DNA of 64,000 nt from Alg239-R122 sp041746135 (GTDB lineage Bacteria > Pseudomonadota > Alphaproteobacteria > Sphingomonadales > Sphingomonadaceae). Position 1 is the stretch's first letter, and the number at the start of each line of letters is the position of its first letter. Both the position numbers and the translations under genes were made by a program. The notes under the pieces were generated by a model. The model did no database searches. It was not told the origin of the DNA and saw nothing but the letters and a program-made list of their open reading frames with translations. The DNA lies in assembly GCA_041746135.1 (NCBI GenBank), contig JBGTHQ010000028.1, positions 1 through 64,000 on the forward strand. The letters run 5' to 3'. Of the stretch, positions 1 to 8,527 are shown piece by piece.

Positions 1-945
1 GTGCCCGAGGATTGGCTGAAAGCCGTCGCCGAGAAATATCTGACGCCGGAAGTAATGGAGGCGATCACGTCGCTCGGTTCATGGGACGAGATCATGGACA
101 CGCTGAATCAGCGGCTTGAGGAGCAACAGGCCCGGCATCAGGGCGGCAATAAGTGGATCGGCACCGGCGGCACATCCCCCTATGGCAATTCGGGCTATAA
201 TCCGGAGGGCGTCCGCATCGGCGGAGAGAGCAAGCACAAGCGCGCGCTGAAGGTGTGGGACAAGCGCGAATTCCGCAATCTCGACAGCACCCGCGAACTG
301 GGCACGCGCAACATCAAGGTGGCGCTGCGCCGCCTGCGTCGTTTCGCGCGGGAGGGGGCAGCGGACGAACTCGACATCGAAGCCACAATCGACGGCACCG
401 CGCGGCAGGGATGGCTCGACGTCCATATGCGCCCCGAACGGCACAATGCGGTCAAGCTGCTGCTTTTCCTCGACATCGGCGGATCGATGGACCCGTTCGT
501 GAAGCTGTGCGAAGAGCTGTTTTCAGCCGCAACGTCCGAATTCAAGCATCTCGAATTCTTCTATTTCCACAACTGCCCGTACGAGGGCGTGTGGAAGGAC
601 AATCGCCGCCGCTTCACCGAACGCACCCCGACATGGGATGTGCTTCATAAATTCGGGCATGATTACAAGCTGATCCTGGTCGGCGACGCATCGATGAGCC
701 CGTACGAGATTACCCATCCGGGCGGATCGGTCGAACATTTCAATGAGGAAACCGGTGCTGCCTGGATGCAGCGCCTGACCACCACCTATCCGTCCGCCGC
801 CTGGCTGAACCCGGTGGCGGAAGAGCATTGGGGATATTCGCAAAGCGTGCGGATCATGCGCGAATTGATGAGCGGCCGCATGTACGGGCTGACACTGGAC
901 GGCTTGGACGCCGCGATGCGCGAACTCACGCGCAAACATGGCTGA
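1..945 (+). CDS. VWA domain protein, CoxE-like family (5' part outside window)
   Basis: The readable 314 residues match the conserved alphaproteobacterial VWA/CoxE-like protein that usually follows a MoxR-type AAA ATPase. A von Willebrand A-like core is visible: a MIDAS-type stretch LFLDIGGSMDP near residue 158, preceded by a basic region (KVALRRLRRF) and followed by GDASMSPYEI. The role is unproven; MoxR-VWA pairs are thought to act as chaperones that insert cofactors or assemble complexes. The first codon of the window is GTG, but family members are about 390 residues with an extra N-terminal helical domain, so I think the gene starts upstream and this is a partial entry. The stop TGA at 943-945 lies 6 bases before the convergent NamZ-type gene. 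Confidence 0.85.
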   Translation: MPEDWLKAVAEKYLTPEVMEAITSLGSWDEIMDTLNQRLEEQQARHQGGNKWIGTGGTSPYGNSGYNPEGVRIGGESKHKRALKVWDKREFRNLDSTRELGTRNIKVALRRLRRFAREGAADELDIEATIDGTARQGWLDVHMRPERHNAVKLLLFLDIGGSMDPFVKLCEELFSAATSEFKHLEFFYFHNCPYEGVWKDNRRRFTERTPTWDVLHKFGHDYKLILVGDASMSPYEITHPGGSVEHFNEETGAAWMQRLTTTYPSAAWLNPVAEEHWGYSQSVRIMRELMSGRMYGLTLDGLDAAMRELTRKHG

Positions 946-951
946 GTGCGC

Positions 952-2157
952 TCAGTAAAGCAGATACTCGACCCGCTGCGCTTCCCATGCCTTTTCATCC
1001 GGAATGGTTATATCATCCAAGTCCTGAGGCGTGGAATGGGGATTATCGACCCATTCGCGCAGCAACGGGCTGCCATTGATCACGTCGATCGCGAGCACGT
1101 CGTCGGTATATTCATATTTGAAATCCTTGCCGCGCCACAGACCGTAATCGGGATAGAGATTGCGGATCGCCTTCAATGCCAGAGCCTGAATGCGCCACGG
1201 CTTGAATATCTGATGGTCGTAAGACGTGCCTTCGGCATGGATGTGAACACCGTTGCACTGCATTCCTGAATGTTTGTGGAATGTCGGTTCGAACCAGCAG
1301 TCGCGCAAGATACACCCTTTTAGCCATTCCGGCGCAAGGCGCTGCATCTCGTGGATAACTGCACGCGCATCTATACCGGGTGCGCCGAACAGTTCGAGCG
1401 GCCGGGTGGTGCCGCGGCCTTCGGACAAAGTGGTACCTTCCAGCATCACCGTACCGGCATAGGCGCGCGCCATCGTCACGTTGGGCGCATTGGGACTGGG
1501 GTTGATCCACACGCGGTCCTGCGGCCAGCCATAACCGGGCGCACGCTCAGGCTCCCAGCCTACCATTTCTATCACCTTGTAATCCACTTTCAAATCCAGC
1601 TGGTCAATAAACCAGTGTCCGAGTTCGCCAAGGGTCAGGCCATGACGCATGGGCATCACCCCTGCCCCCACGAAACTTTCCCACCCGTTGCGCAGTGTCA
1701 ATCCCTCGACAGGGCGTCCGGCGGGGTTGGGACGGTCCAGCACCCAGACCGCCTTGCCGTGCTCTGCAGCGGCTTCGAGCATATAGCGCAGCGTTGTGAT
1801 AAATGTATAAATACGGCAGCCCAGATCCTGCATGTCGACAAGAACCGTATCGAACGTGCCCATAGCCTGCCCGGTGGGACGGCGTAATTCGCCATAGAGG
1901 CTGTAGACCGGAATATTATGGATGGGATCAGTAAAGTCTTCCGTCTCCACCATATTGTCCTGCTTGTCGCCGCGCATGCCGTGCTGCGGCCCGAAGGCGG
2001 CAGACAGATCGATATCGTCCAGACGGGCCAGAGCATCGATCGAATGCGTCAGATCGTCCGTCACCGACGCGGGATGTGCCAGCAAAGCAACGCGCTGGCA
2101 TTTGAGCGGCGCGCGCAATTCGGGTTTGGCAAGAAATCTGTCTATTCCGTTTTTCAT
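952..2157 (-). CDS. namZ: DUF1343 protein, NamZ-type exo-beta-N-acetylmuramidase
   Basis: The product of 401 residues belongs to the DUF1343 (YbbC/NamZ) family. Characterised members are exo-lytic beta-N-acetylmuramidases that act on peptidoglycan fragments in murein recycling. Family signs are the N-terminal ALLAHPASV, FGPQHGMRGD, VLVDMQDLGCRIYTF and the ILRDCWFEPTFHKH region. No clear signal peptide is seen after the chosen start. I chose ATG at 2157 because it overlaps the stop of the upstream gene as ATGA, giving translational coupling, and because the 12 residues upstream look non-native. It is the second gene of a two-gene minus-strand operon. An AmpG-like muropeptide permease sits elsewhere in the window (27049-28407) and fits the same recycling theme. 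Confidence 0.85.
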   Translation of the reverse strand: MKNGIDRFLAKPELRAPLKCQRVALLAHPASVTDDLTHSIDALARLDDIDLSAAFGPQHGMRGDKQDNMVETEDFTDPIHNIPVYSLYGELRRPTGQAMGTFDTVLVDMQDLGCRIYTFITTLRYMLEAAAEHGKAVWVLDRPNPAGRPVEGLTLRNGWESFVGAGVMPMRHGLTLGELGHWFIDQLDLKVDYKVIEMVGWEPERAPGYGWPQDRVWINPSPNAPNVTMARAYAGTVMLEGTTLSEGRGTTRPLELFGAPGIDARAVIHEMQRLAPEWLKGCILRDCWFEPTFHKHSGMQCNGVHIHAEGTSYDHQIFKPWRIQALALKAIRNLYPDYGLWRGKDFKYEYTDDVLAIDVINGSPLLREWVDNPHSTPQDLDDITIPDEKAWEAQRVEYLLY

Positions 2158-2708
2158 GCCGCTCCTGCTGCCCGCAGTTGGTGGATAAAACAATCACTAT
2201 TATGAAAATCGGGTTCGTCGGTGCTATGCGCCAAGGCCCAGAACGACTTGCGGCCGCTCAGTTCCTCGATCACGGCGCTCAATCCGATATTCAGGGTTAT
2301 ATCACGCGAAAGTTCGGAAAACTGGGACAGATCGATATCGGCGAACAAGGTCAGGCTGGCGTTTTCGAGGTGCGTACGAATGACCGGTGGGGACGCTATT
2401 TCAGGATCAGGCAATTTCTTGCGATGATTTTTGAATTTATAAATGGCCCATTTGGATGATGGAGAGAAATTCATTTCGGTATAGCTTTGGCCGCCCTTCG
2501 GCTGCAGAAAAACCTCCATGCAGGTTTCCGCCCACAACTCGTCCTCGCGCTCCGGTTTGGCATGGTGCGGCAGGTTCAGCCCGTCAATGTCACCCTTAAT
2601 GATATATTTCAAAATAAGGTGCCCGGACGCGGAAAGCGAGAGGTGCACCAAAATGTCGTCGACCGCGCCGCAATAACTGTCCGGATGACAATAAAGAGAT
2701 AATGACAT
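2154..2708 (-). CDS. DOMON-like domain protein
   Basis: This 184-residue protein resembles the DOMON-like family (carbohydrate- or heme-binding beta-sandwich type) seen next to DUF1343 genes in sphingomonads. Visible marks are the ELWAETCMEVFL segment, the Y-EMNFSPSSKWAIY motif and FWALAHSTDEPDFH near the C terminus. No signal peptide or membrane segment is evident. The start is taken at ATG 2708 (MSLSLYCHP); a longer reading frame to 2789 would run into the tyrS start region. Its stop overlaps the NamZ-type start by ATGA, so the two are co-translated. It is divergent from tyrS with 66 bases between the start codons. Biochemical role unknown. Confidence 0.7.
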   Translation of the reverse strand: MSLSLYCHPDSYCGAVDDILVHLSLSASGHLILKYIIKGDIDGLNLPHHAKPEREDELWAETCMEVFLQPKGGQSYTEMNFSPSSKWAIYKFKNHRKKLPDPEIASPPVIRTHLENASLTLFADIDLSQFSELSRDITLNIGLSAVIEELSGRKSFWALAHSTDEPDFHNSDCFIHQLRAAGAA

Positions 2709-2774
2709 GCGGGTGCCTTTCCACTTCACCGAATCAATTGCGGCCTTGGGCTTCTGTCTGTAACGAGATGCATC

Positions 2775-4001
2775 ATGACACACTATCAATCCGACATGTT
2801 ACGTTTGCTGTATGACCGCGGTTATATTCACCAGATAACCGATGCCGAAGCGCTGGACAATGCGGCCGTCAAAGGTATCGTGCCGGGATATATAGGTTTT
2901 GATGCGACTGCACCATCCCTGCATATCGGAAACCTGGTATCGATCATGATGCTGCGGCGTCTGCAGCAAAGCGGCCATAAGCCCATTGTGGTGTTGGGCG
3001 GCGGAACGACGAAAATCGGCGATCCGTCCGGCAAGGACGAAAGCCGCCAATTGCTGACTTCGGAGAAGATTGAGGCCCATATTTCGAGCATCAGGAAATG
3101 TTTCGCCAATTTTTTGACATTCGGCGACGGTCCGACCGATGCCATTCTCGTCAATAATGCCGACTGGTTGGACAGTCTCGAATACCTGACGTTTCTGCGT
3201 GATTACGGGCCGCATTTTACGATCAACCGCATGCTGAGTTTCGACAGCGTGAAATTGCGGCTCGACCGCGAGCAACCGCTGACATTCCTGGAATTTAATT
3301 ACATGATCTTCCAGGCGTACGACTTTTTGGAACTCGCGCGCCGACATAATTGCGCCTTGCAAATGGGCGGGTCCGACCAATGGGGCAATATCGTAAACGG
3401 TGTCGAATTGAACCGGCGCGCCGATGGCAATCAGGTATTCGGCCTGACCACCCCGCTGATCACCACCGCCGATGGCAGGAAAATGGGCAAAACGGCGCAG
3501 GGTGCGGTCTGGCTCAATGCAGAGCAATTGTCGCCTTACGATTACTGGCAATTCTGGCGCAATACGCAGGACGCTGATGTCGGCCGGTTTCTGCGCATAT
3601 TCACGGATATCGAACTGTCTGAGATCGCGCGTCTGGAACAGTTGCAAGGCGCCGAGATCAACGAGGCCAAGAAAATACTGGCGGATGCGGCAACGACGCT
3701 TGCGCATGGGAAAGATGCGGCCATCCAAGCGGCCAATACCGCACAACAGACGTTCGTACAGGGCAACGCGGGACAGGATCTGCCGCGCTATACGGTGCGA
3801 GAAGGTACGATTTCCATTCTGGATGCCATAATATTGCTGGGTCTTTGTGCCAGCAAGGGCGAAGCCAAGCGCCTGATCAAGGGCGGCGGCGCCCGCATTG
3901 ACGGAGAGCCAGTGGGCAGCGAACAGTATCAAATCAGCGGCACTCCCGGTGAAATCCGCGTTTCTGCTGGAAAAAAGAAACATGGAATATTAGTGTTTTA
4001 G
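2775..4001 (+). CDS. tyrS: Tyrosyl-tRNA synthetase
   Basis: Class I aminoacyl-tRNA synthetase of 408 residues that charges tRNA-Tyr with tyrosine. The HIGH signature appears as HIGN (residues 50-53), the tyrosine pocket as QMGGSDQWGNI, and the KMSKS loop as RKMGKT (about 236-240). The C terminus is an S4 RNA-binding domain (CASKGEAKRLIKGGGARIDG). Length is typical of the short bacterial TyrRS type. Start ATG at 2775 begins MTHYQSDMLRLL, which fits the family N terminus. It is transcribed divergently from the DOMON-like gene. Confidence 0.97.
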   Translation: MTHYQSDMLRLLYDRGYIHQITDAEALDNAAVKGIVPGYIGFDATAPSLHIGNLVSIMMLRRLQQSGHKPIVVLGGGTTKIGDPSGKDESRQLLTSEKIEAHISSIRKCFANFLTFGDGPTDAILVNNADWLDSLEYLTFLRDYGPHFTINRMLSFDSVKLRLDREQPLTFLEFNYMIFQAYDFLELARRHNCALQMGGSDQWGNIVNGVELNRRADGNQVFGLTTPLITTADGRKMGKTAQGAVWLNAEQLSPYDYWQFWRNTQDADVGRFLRIFTDIELSEIARLEQLQGAEINEAKKILADAATTLAHGKDAAIQAANTAQQTFVQGNAGQDLPRYTVREGTISILDAIILLGLCASKGEAKRLIKGGGARIDGEPVGSEQYQISGTPGEIRVSAGKKKHGILVF

Positions 4002-4004
4002 ACA

Positions 4005-4020
4005 ATTAATCTGGATTAAT
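4005..4020. promoter_or_regulatory. Perfect inverted repeat ATTAATC-TG-GATTAAT, CtrA-like half sites
   Basis: Four bases after the tyrS stop lies ATTAATC TG GATTAAT, a perfect 7-base inverted repeat. It also reads TTAA-N6-TTAA, close to the alphaproteobacterial CtrA box TTAA-N7-TTAA. It sits 70 bases before the PilZ gene start. CtrA often controls motility and c-di-GMP genes, so regulation of the PilZ gene is a possible reading, but the 6-base spacer is off consensus. Confidence 0.35.
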
Positions 4021-4089
4021 CATTGCCAATTTACTCTTTGTTGAAATTTCCCGTGCATAACGAGCGGGTTAAATCATTCGAGGATAAAC

Positions 4090-4428
4090 ATGAACAAGGG
4101 CGCTAACCTTTCCGTGGTGGATCTACGCCGTGCAGCGCGTCATGCGGTCGATCACGCGATTATCGCGGAGCACCGGCAACTGGGTGATATCAAAACGCAT
4201 ATTATCAATATCTCCGACAACGGTTTCATGACCGAAGGCCCGATGCCACTCGGCAAAGGTGAGCGCATCACCATTCGCTTGCCCGTGGCCGGTCGTATCG
4301 AGGCGCATCTGATCTGGGAAGTCGGTGGCCGCTGCGGATTCCAGTTCGAACGCGTGATCCGTCTCAACGAATTTCTCGACATGGTGGAAATGCTCAACCC
4401 CGCCAGCAACGCGCGCCGGGGCCGTTAG
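4090..4428 (+). CDS. PilZ domain protein (c-di-GMP receptor type)
   Basis: A single-domain PilZ protein of 112 residues. The two c-di-GMP-binding elements are present: the arginine-rich RRAAR near residue 13 and the NISDNGF motif near residue 42, which follows the (D/N)-x-S-x-x-G pattern. The rest is the usual beta-barrel (GERITIRLPVAGRIEAHLIWE, split here by name only) ending in a short helix. Small stand-alone PilZ proteins relay cyclic-di-GMP to motility, exopolysaccharide or cell-cycle partners; the partner here is not visible. ATG 4090 is preceded by a GAGGA ribosome site. It is convergent with the GNAT relic, with only 4 bases between stops. Confidence 0.88.
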   Translation: MNKGANLSVVDLRRAARHAVDHAIIAEHRQLGDIKTHIINISDNGFMTEGPMPLGKGERITIRLPVAGRIEAHLIWEVGGRCGFQFERVIRLNEFLDMVEMLNPASNARRGR

Positions 4429-4432
4429 GCCG

Positions 4433-4959
4433 TTAAGTCCACAGCCATTGCTCGCGCAACAATCCATAGATAAAGCTGTCCCGCACGCCGATATGGGTTT
4501 TCCATTCGCCGCGTAACCGTCCTTCCTGCTGGAAACCCAATCTTTCCAGCAAAGCGATTGACGGTGCGTTCTCCGGGTCGACATCGGCAAATATACGGCG
4601 AAGATTGAGGGTGCCGAAACCATATTGGATGATCCGCGTGCGGCTTCGAAGGCAATCCCCTTGCCCCATGCATCGCGCCGCAGGATATATCCCATTTCGC
4701 GAACGTCCGCGCGGCGAGCAATGAGAACCACCCAGCCCAGCGCCCGATCGTCATCGCCGGTGATGGCCCATGTCGGATAGGCATCTCCCTGGGCATTGCC
4801 CGCAACATATTCGCGCGTCTGGTCGACATTTTCATGCGGCCCTTGGGACCAGTATCTCATGAGCGCAACGTCGGAAAATGCGGCATGCAGCGATTCGGCA
4901 TCATCCATTTTCAAAGGACGCAGCACCAGTCGTTTGCTATTCAGGATCGGCAGAGTCAT
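4433..4959 (-). pseudogene. GNAT family N-acetyltransferase, broken by a frameshift
   Basis: Two overlapping frames together make one RimJ/RimL-like GNAT acetyltransferase. The N-terminal part starts at ATG 4959 (MTLPILNSKRLVLRPL) and runs through the acetyl-CoA loop region RRDAWGKGIAFEAAR. The C-terminal half (IIQYGFGTLNL, DVDPENAPSIALLERLGF) continues in another frame down to the stop at 4433. The switch lies around 4630-4642 and is explained by one missing base between EAAR and IIQYG. The gene overlaps the LysR stop by ATGA. It is either a recent pseudogene or a sequencing error; the rest of both halves is well preserved. Confidence 0.8.
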
Positions 4960-5762
4960 TCGCCTGTCAGCGCGGTGACCAACGCCTTTACTTTTTTCTG
5001 TCGCCATTGCGGCGTGGGGGCCACTATCCAGTAAGCGCGCGCAGATGCGCGGGGATCGCCGACAGCCGCAATTCTTCCGGCATCCATATCGCACTTTGCC
5101 AGCAATAACGGTATCGTGCACTGGCCAAATCCGGCAATGGCCGCCTGCAGCGCCAGCCCCGCGTCCGCTACCTGCATCACCGGTTCTTCCCTATCATCCT
5201 CGCCTTTGCGATAACCGCAGCCAGGCCAGCTTATCCAGCTTTCGGGACCGTCCGGTGCCGCGACCGTCACAAATTCAGCGGTGCCGATACGCACCCCCTC
5301 CAGATCTCCAGGCCCGTCAGCCAGACGGAAAGCCAGGTCCAGATTGGCCTCGGTAAAATCTATATCCTCGTCACCCGAGACAAGCGAATAACGCACATCA
5401 GGATGGTCGCGTTTGAAATCGGCGAGTCGGGCATGCAGCCATTTTTCGGCAAAGTCGCGCGGCACGGCAATAGTGTAGTTGTGCGAGGATTGGCTGGCCT
5501 GCATCGCTTCGACCGCATCTTCGAACAGCAGAAAGCCGCTGCGCAGCGAATCGAGACCGGCCATCGCCTCATCGGTGAGCTCCAGTCCTTTGGGCGTGCG
5601 GCGAAACAGCACCAAGCCCAGCATATCCTCCAACGCGCGAATCTGCTGCCCCACGGCGGCGGGTGTGACCGCGAGTTCGTCGGCGGCACGCGTAAAACTG
5701 AGGTGCCGTGCCGCAGCATCCAGGACGCGCAGGCCATTTAGCGGAAGATGTGTTCTTTTCAT
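4956..5762 (-). CDS. LysR family transcriptional regulator, GcvA-like
   Basis: The 268-residue protein has the N-terminal winged helix-turn-helix of LysR regulators (LNGLRVLDAAARHLSFTRAA through LALVLFRR-like end of the HTH, residues about 6-65) and the substrate-binding fold in the remainder. The opening MKRTHLPLNGLRVLDAAARH resembles GcvA-type members. Start ATG 5762 is preferred over longer GTG/ATG options because it begins the family domain. It lies between apaG (11 bases upstream) and the GNAT relic (ATGA overlap), all on the minus strand. Inducer and targets are unknown; the second domain is somewhat short for the family. Confidence 0.88.
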   Translation of the reverse strand: MKRTHLPLNGLRVLDAAARHLSFTRAADELAVTPAAVGQQIRALEDMLGLVLFRRTPKGLELTDEAMAGLDSLRSGFLLFEDAVEAMQASQSSHNYTIAVPRDFAEKWLHARLADFKRDHPDVRYSLVSGDEDIDFTEANLDLAFRLADGPGDLEGVRIGTAEFVTVAAPDGPESWISWPGCGYRKGEDDREEPVMQVADAGLALQAAIAGFGQCTIPLLLAKCDMDAGRIAAVGDPRASARAYWIVAPTPQWRQKKVKALVTALTGE

Positions 5763-5772
5763 GATCCTGTCT

Positions 5773-6171
5773 CTATCGCGCCGTTGCCGGCGCGATGAGC
5801 GGGAAATGCGGGATGATGACATCGATCACCGAATCATCGTCGCGCAACATGCGGAAAGACCCTTTCATGCTGCCCGTCGGGGTACCCAGCGGGCAACCGG
5901 ATACATAGTCATGTGTCTTGCCGGGTTCGAGCACGGGCTGCTCTCCCACCACGCCCTCGCCCTCCACAATATTGATGGCACCGCGCCCATCGGTAATCTG
6001 CCAGTGTCGCGTGAGAAGCTGGACAATCTTGCCCCCATGATTCTCGATGCGGATATGATAGCTCCAGAACCAGCGTCCTTTCTCCACGCGCGACTGGTCG
6101 TGCAGGAAACTGACGGACACACGGACGGTGATATCTTCGGTGGTGGCGCTATGATCGAAAAAACTCTGCAT
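5773..6171 (-). CDS. apaG: ApaG domain protein
   Basis: Protein of 132 residues matching ApaG, a fibronectin-III-like fold linked to magnesium/cobalt resistance and to diadenosine tetraphosphate metabolism in enterobacteria; its exact job is unsettled. Conserved features are the VRVSVSFLHDQS opening strand, YHIRIENHG, LTRHWQITD and the GCPLGTPTGSMKGSF box with the glycine-rich turn. It lies 15 bases downstream of metZ, an order common in alphaproteobacteria. Confidence 0.95.
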   Translation of the reverse strand: MQSFFDHSATTEDITVRVSVSFLHDQSRVEKGRWFWSYHIRIENHGGKIVQLLTRHWQITDGRGAINIVEGEGVVGEQPVLEPGKTHDYVSGCPLGTPTGSMKGSFRMLRDDDSVIDVIIPHFPLIAPATAR

Positions 6172-6186
6172 GGTGATATTATGGCC

Positions 6187-7395
6187 TCACATGCCGATAG
6201 ATGAAAGGGCCTGATGCAAATCTTCCATCAAGTCGATCGGGTCTTCCAAACCGATATTCAGGCGCAGCATATCTTCGGTAATACCGACCTCGATCCGGGC
6301 TTCCTCGGCCAGACCGTAATGGGTGGTGCTACTGGGATGCGTCATCAGCGACCGGCTATCGCCAATATTGTTGGAAATGTCGATCAGTTGCAGCGCATCG
6401 AGAAGGCCGTGAGACTGCGCACGTCCGCCGCCCAGATAGAGCGACATGATCGGCCCCCCCGCGTCCATTTGCGACATTGCCAGCTTGTGCTGCGGATGCG
6501 AAGCCAGCGCCGGATAATTTACCCGTTCGACACGGGTTTCGAGGAATTGGGCAATTTGCAGCGCATTGCTACTCTGGCGACGGATTCGCAGATCGAGCGT
6601 CTCCAGAGCTTTCAATACCACCCAGGCGTTGAATGCGCTCAGCGTTGGTCCGGTGTTTCTAGTGAAAGGCAGCAAACTGTCGTTGATGAACGCGTCGCTG
6701 CCGCACACCGCACCGGCAAGCACGCGGCCCTGCCCGTCCATCATCTTGGTCGCGCTATAGGCCACCACATCGGCGCCGAACTGCATTGGTCGTTGCAGCA
6801 CATTGGTGGCAAAGGCATTGTCGACCACGCTAACAATTCCGCGCGCTTTGGCGAGTCCGCAGACGGCCTCAAGATCAATGATATCCATCGTCGGATTGGC
6901 GGGCGTTTCAAAGAAAAACACTTTGGTCTCGGACCGGATCGCGGCTTCCCACTGAGCGATTTCGCGCCCGTCGATTATCGTGGTTTGGATACCGAATTTA
7001 GGCAGCAACGTATCGGTCAGCCAGCGGCACGACCCGAACAATGCGCGGCTCGCCACGACATGATCGCCGGTTTCGAGCTGGCACAGCAAGGCCGCCGTCA
7101 TCGCCGCCATGCCCGTAGCCATCGATCGGCAGGCTTCCGATCCTTCCATCAGCGCAATACGCTGTTCGAGCATCTCGACAGTCGGGTTTTGCAGGCGGCT
7201 ATAGGTCATGCCCTGCTGCTCGCCGGAAAACCGCGCTGCGGCATCCGCGGCGCAGTCATAGGCATAACCCGATGTCAGGAACAGGGCTTCGGACGTTTCG
7301 CCATATTCGCTGCGCGCGGTCCCGCCGCGAATCGCCTGCGTTGCGGGCCGCCATTTGCTGGTAATGCTGCGGTCCTGGCCGGTTTTTCTTTTCAT
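6187..7395 (-). CDS. metZ: O-succinylhomoserine sulfhydrylase
   Basis: PLP enzyme of the Cys/Met metabolism family, 402 residues, that makes homocysteine from O-succinylhomoserine and sulfide in methionine synthesis. The PLP lysine is in YSATKMMDGQGR, with the substrate region TPANPTMDIIDL and SRLQNPTVEMLE of the family. ATG at 7395 is chosen because a GGAG ribosome site lies about 7 bases upstream; a GTG at 7419 is an alternative. Assignment as MetZ rather than cystathionine gamma-synthase rests on the overall resemblance to the alphaproteobacterial MetZ group and on the apaG neighbour. Confidence 0.9.
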   Translation of the reverse strand: MKRKTGQDRSITSKWRPATQAIRGGTARSEYGETSEALFLTSGYAYDCAADAAARFSGEQQGMTYSRLQNPTVEMLEQRIALMEGSEACRSMATGMAAMTAALLCQLETGDHVVASRALFGSCRWLTDTLLPKFGIQTTIIDGREIAQWEAAIRSETKVFFFETPANPTMDIIDLEAVCGLAKARGIVSVVDNAFATNVLQRPMQFGADVVAYSATKMMDGQGRVLAGAVCGSDAFINDSLLPFTRNTGPTLSAFNAWVVLKALETLDLRIRRQSSNALQIAQFLETRVERVNYPALASHPQHKLAMSQMDAGGPIMSLYLGGGRAQSHGLLDALQLIDISNNIGDSRSLMTHPSSTTHYGLAEEARIEVGITEDMLRLNIGLEDPIDLMEDLHQALSSIGM

Positions 7396-7427
7396 ATTCT
7401 CACTCCGCGGTTGTTCCACCGTCTAAA

Positions 7428-8474
7428 TTATAACCTTGCGACCACCGCATCGCCAATCTCGGCGGTACTGGCGCTGCCGCCCAGATCGCGGCTCAGAACA
7501 CGGTCGTTCAATGTCTTTGCCACCGCGGCCTCTATGCGATCCGCTTCCGCCGCCCTGTCAAAGCTGTAGCGCAGCATCATCGCCGCGGACAAGAGCATCG
7601 CGGCGGGATTGGCAATTCCCCGTCCGGCAATATCGGGCGCGCTGCCATGAATCGGCTCGTACAGTCCCTTGCGCCCTTCGCCCAGCGAGGCCGAGGCGAG
7701 CAGGCCGATCGATCCCACGCACATGCTGGCCTGGTCGGACAGGATATCGCCGAACAGATTGCCGGTGACGATCGTATCGAATTGTCCGGGATTGCGCACC
7801 ATCTGCATCGCCGCATTGTCGACATACATATGCGTGAGTTCGACATCGGAATATTGCGCCGCAGTTTCTATCAAGACCTCACGCCACAGAACCGAGGTTT
7901 CCAGCACATTGGCCTTGTCCACCGAGCAAAGCCTGCTGCGCCGTGCCTGCGCCGTACGAAAAGCGACATGCGCGATGCGGGCGACTTCGTCCTCGTCGTA
8001 CCGCATGGTGTCAAAGCCTTCGCGGCGACCCTCGGCTGTTTCGCGCCGTCCGCGCGGCTGCCCGAAATAAACGTCACCGTTGAGCTCGCGCACGATCATA
8101 ACATCAATTTCGCGCGCAATTTCGAGTTTGAGCGTCGAGGCGTTCTCCAGACCCGGAAAGACGGCGGCAGGGCGCAAGTTGGCGAACAGGCCGAGTTCTT
8201 TGCGCAACCCCAGTATCGCCTCTTCGGGCCGCAAATCTCGCTCCAGAGCATCGCACCTCGGATCGCCGACCGCGCCGAACAGGATCGCGTCGCAATCTTT
8301 CGCCAGTTGCAAGGTAGCCGGCGGCAGCGGATGGCCTTCGGTATGATAGGCCGCGCCGCCGATCGACGCATGGCTGAGCCGCAATTCCGGCATATCCAGC
8401 GCGGCGAGCAACTTTTCGGCCTCGGCCATAATCTCGGGACCGATGCCGTCGCCCGCCATGATCGCAATATGCAT
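7428..8474 (-). CDS. leuB: 3-isopropylmalate dehydrogenase
   Basis: Protein of 348 residues for the third step of leucine synthesis, oxidative decarboxylation of 3-isopropylmalate with NAD. The start MHIAIMAGDGIGPEI, the RELNGDVYFGQPRGR active-site arginine/tyrosine region, DKANVLETSVLWRE, and the metal and NAD motifs GNLFGDILSDQASM and HGSAPDIAGRGIANP are all present. It lies between recO and metZ on the minus strand with short gaps. leuCD are not in the window. Confidence 0.96.
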   Translation of the reverse strand: MHIAIMAGDGIGPEIMAEAEKLLAALDMPELRLSHASIGGAAYHTEGHPLPPATLQLAKDCDAILFGAVGDPRCDALERDLRPEEAILGLRKELGLFANLRPAAVFPGLENASTLKLEIAREIDVMIVRELNGDVYFGQPRGRRETAEGRREGFDTMRYDEDEVARIAHVAFRTAQARRSRLCSVDKANVLETSVLWREVLIETAAQYSDVELTHMYVDNAAMQMVRNPGQFDTIVTGNLFGDILSDQASMCVGSIGLLASASLGEGRKGLYEPIHGSAPDIAGRGIANPAAMLLSAAMMLRYSFDRAAEADRIEAAVAKTLNDRVLSRDLGGSASTAEIGDAVVARL

Positions 8475-8527
8475 GCGTTTCTCCAGCCCTTATATGTTGC
8501 GCTTCTCTCCTGCCCTGCCCTGCCGGT

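Noticed and set aside
4123..5121. A single long frame of 332 codons across the PilZ, GNAT and LysR region
   Set aside because: It joins the true first half of the GNAT protein to antisense PilZ sequence after the frameshift, so it is not one protein.
6214..7569. A 451-codon plus-strand frame opposite metZ
   Set aside because: It covers a certain PLP enzyme gene in antisense and has a low-complexity translation.
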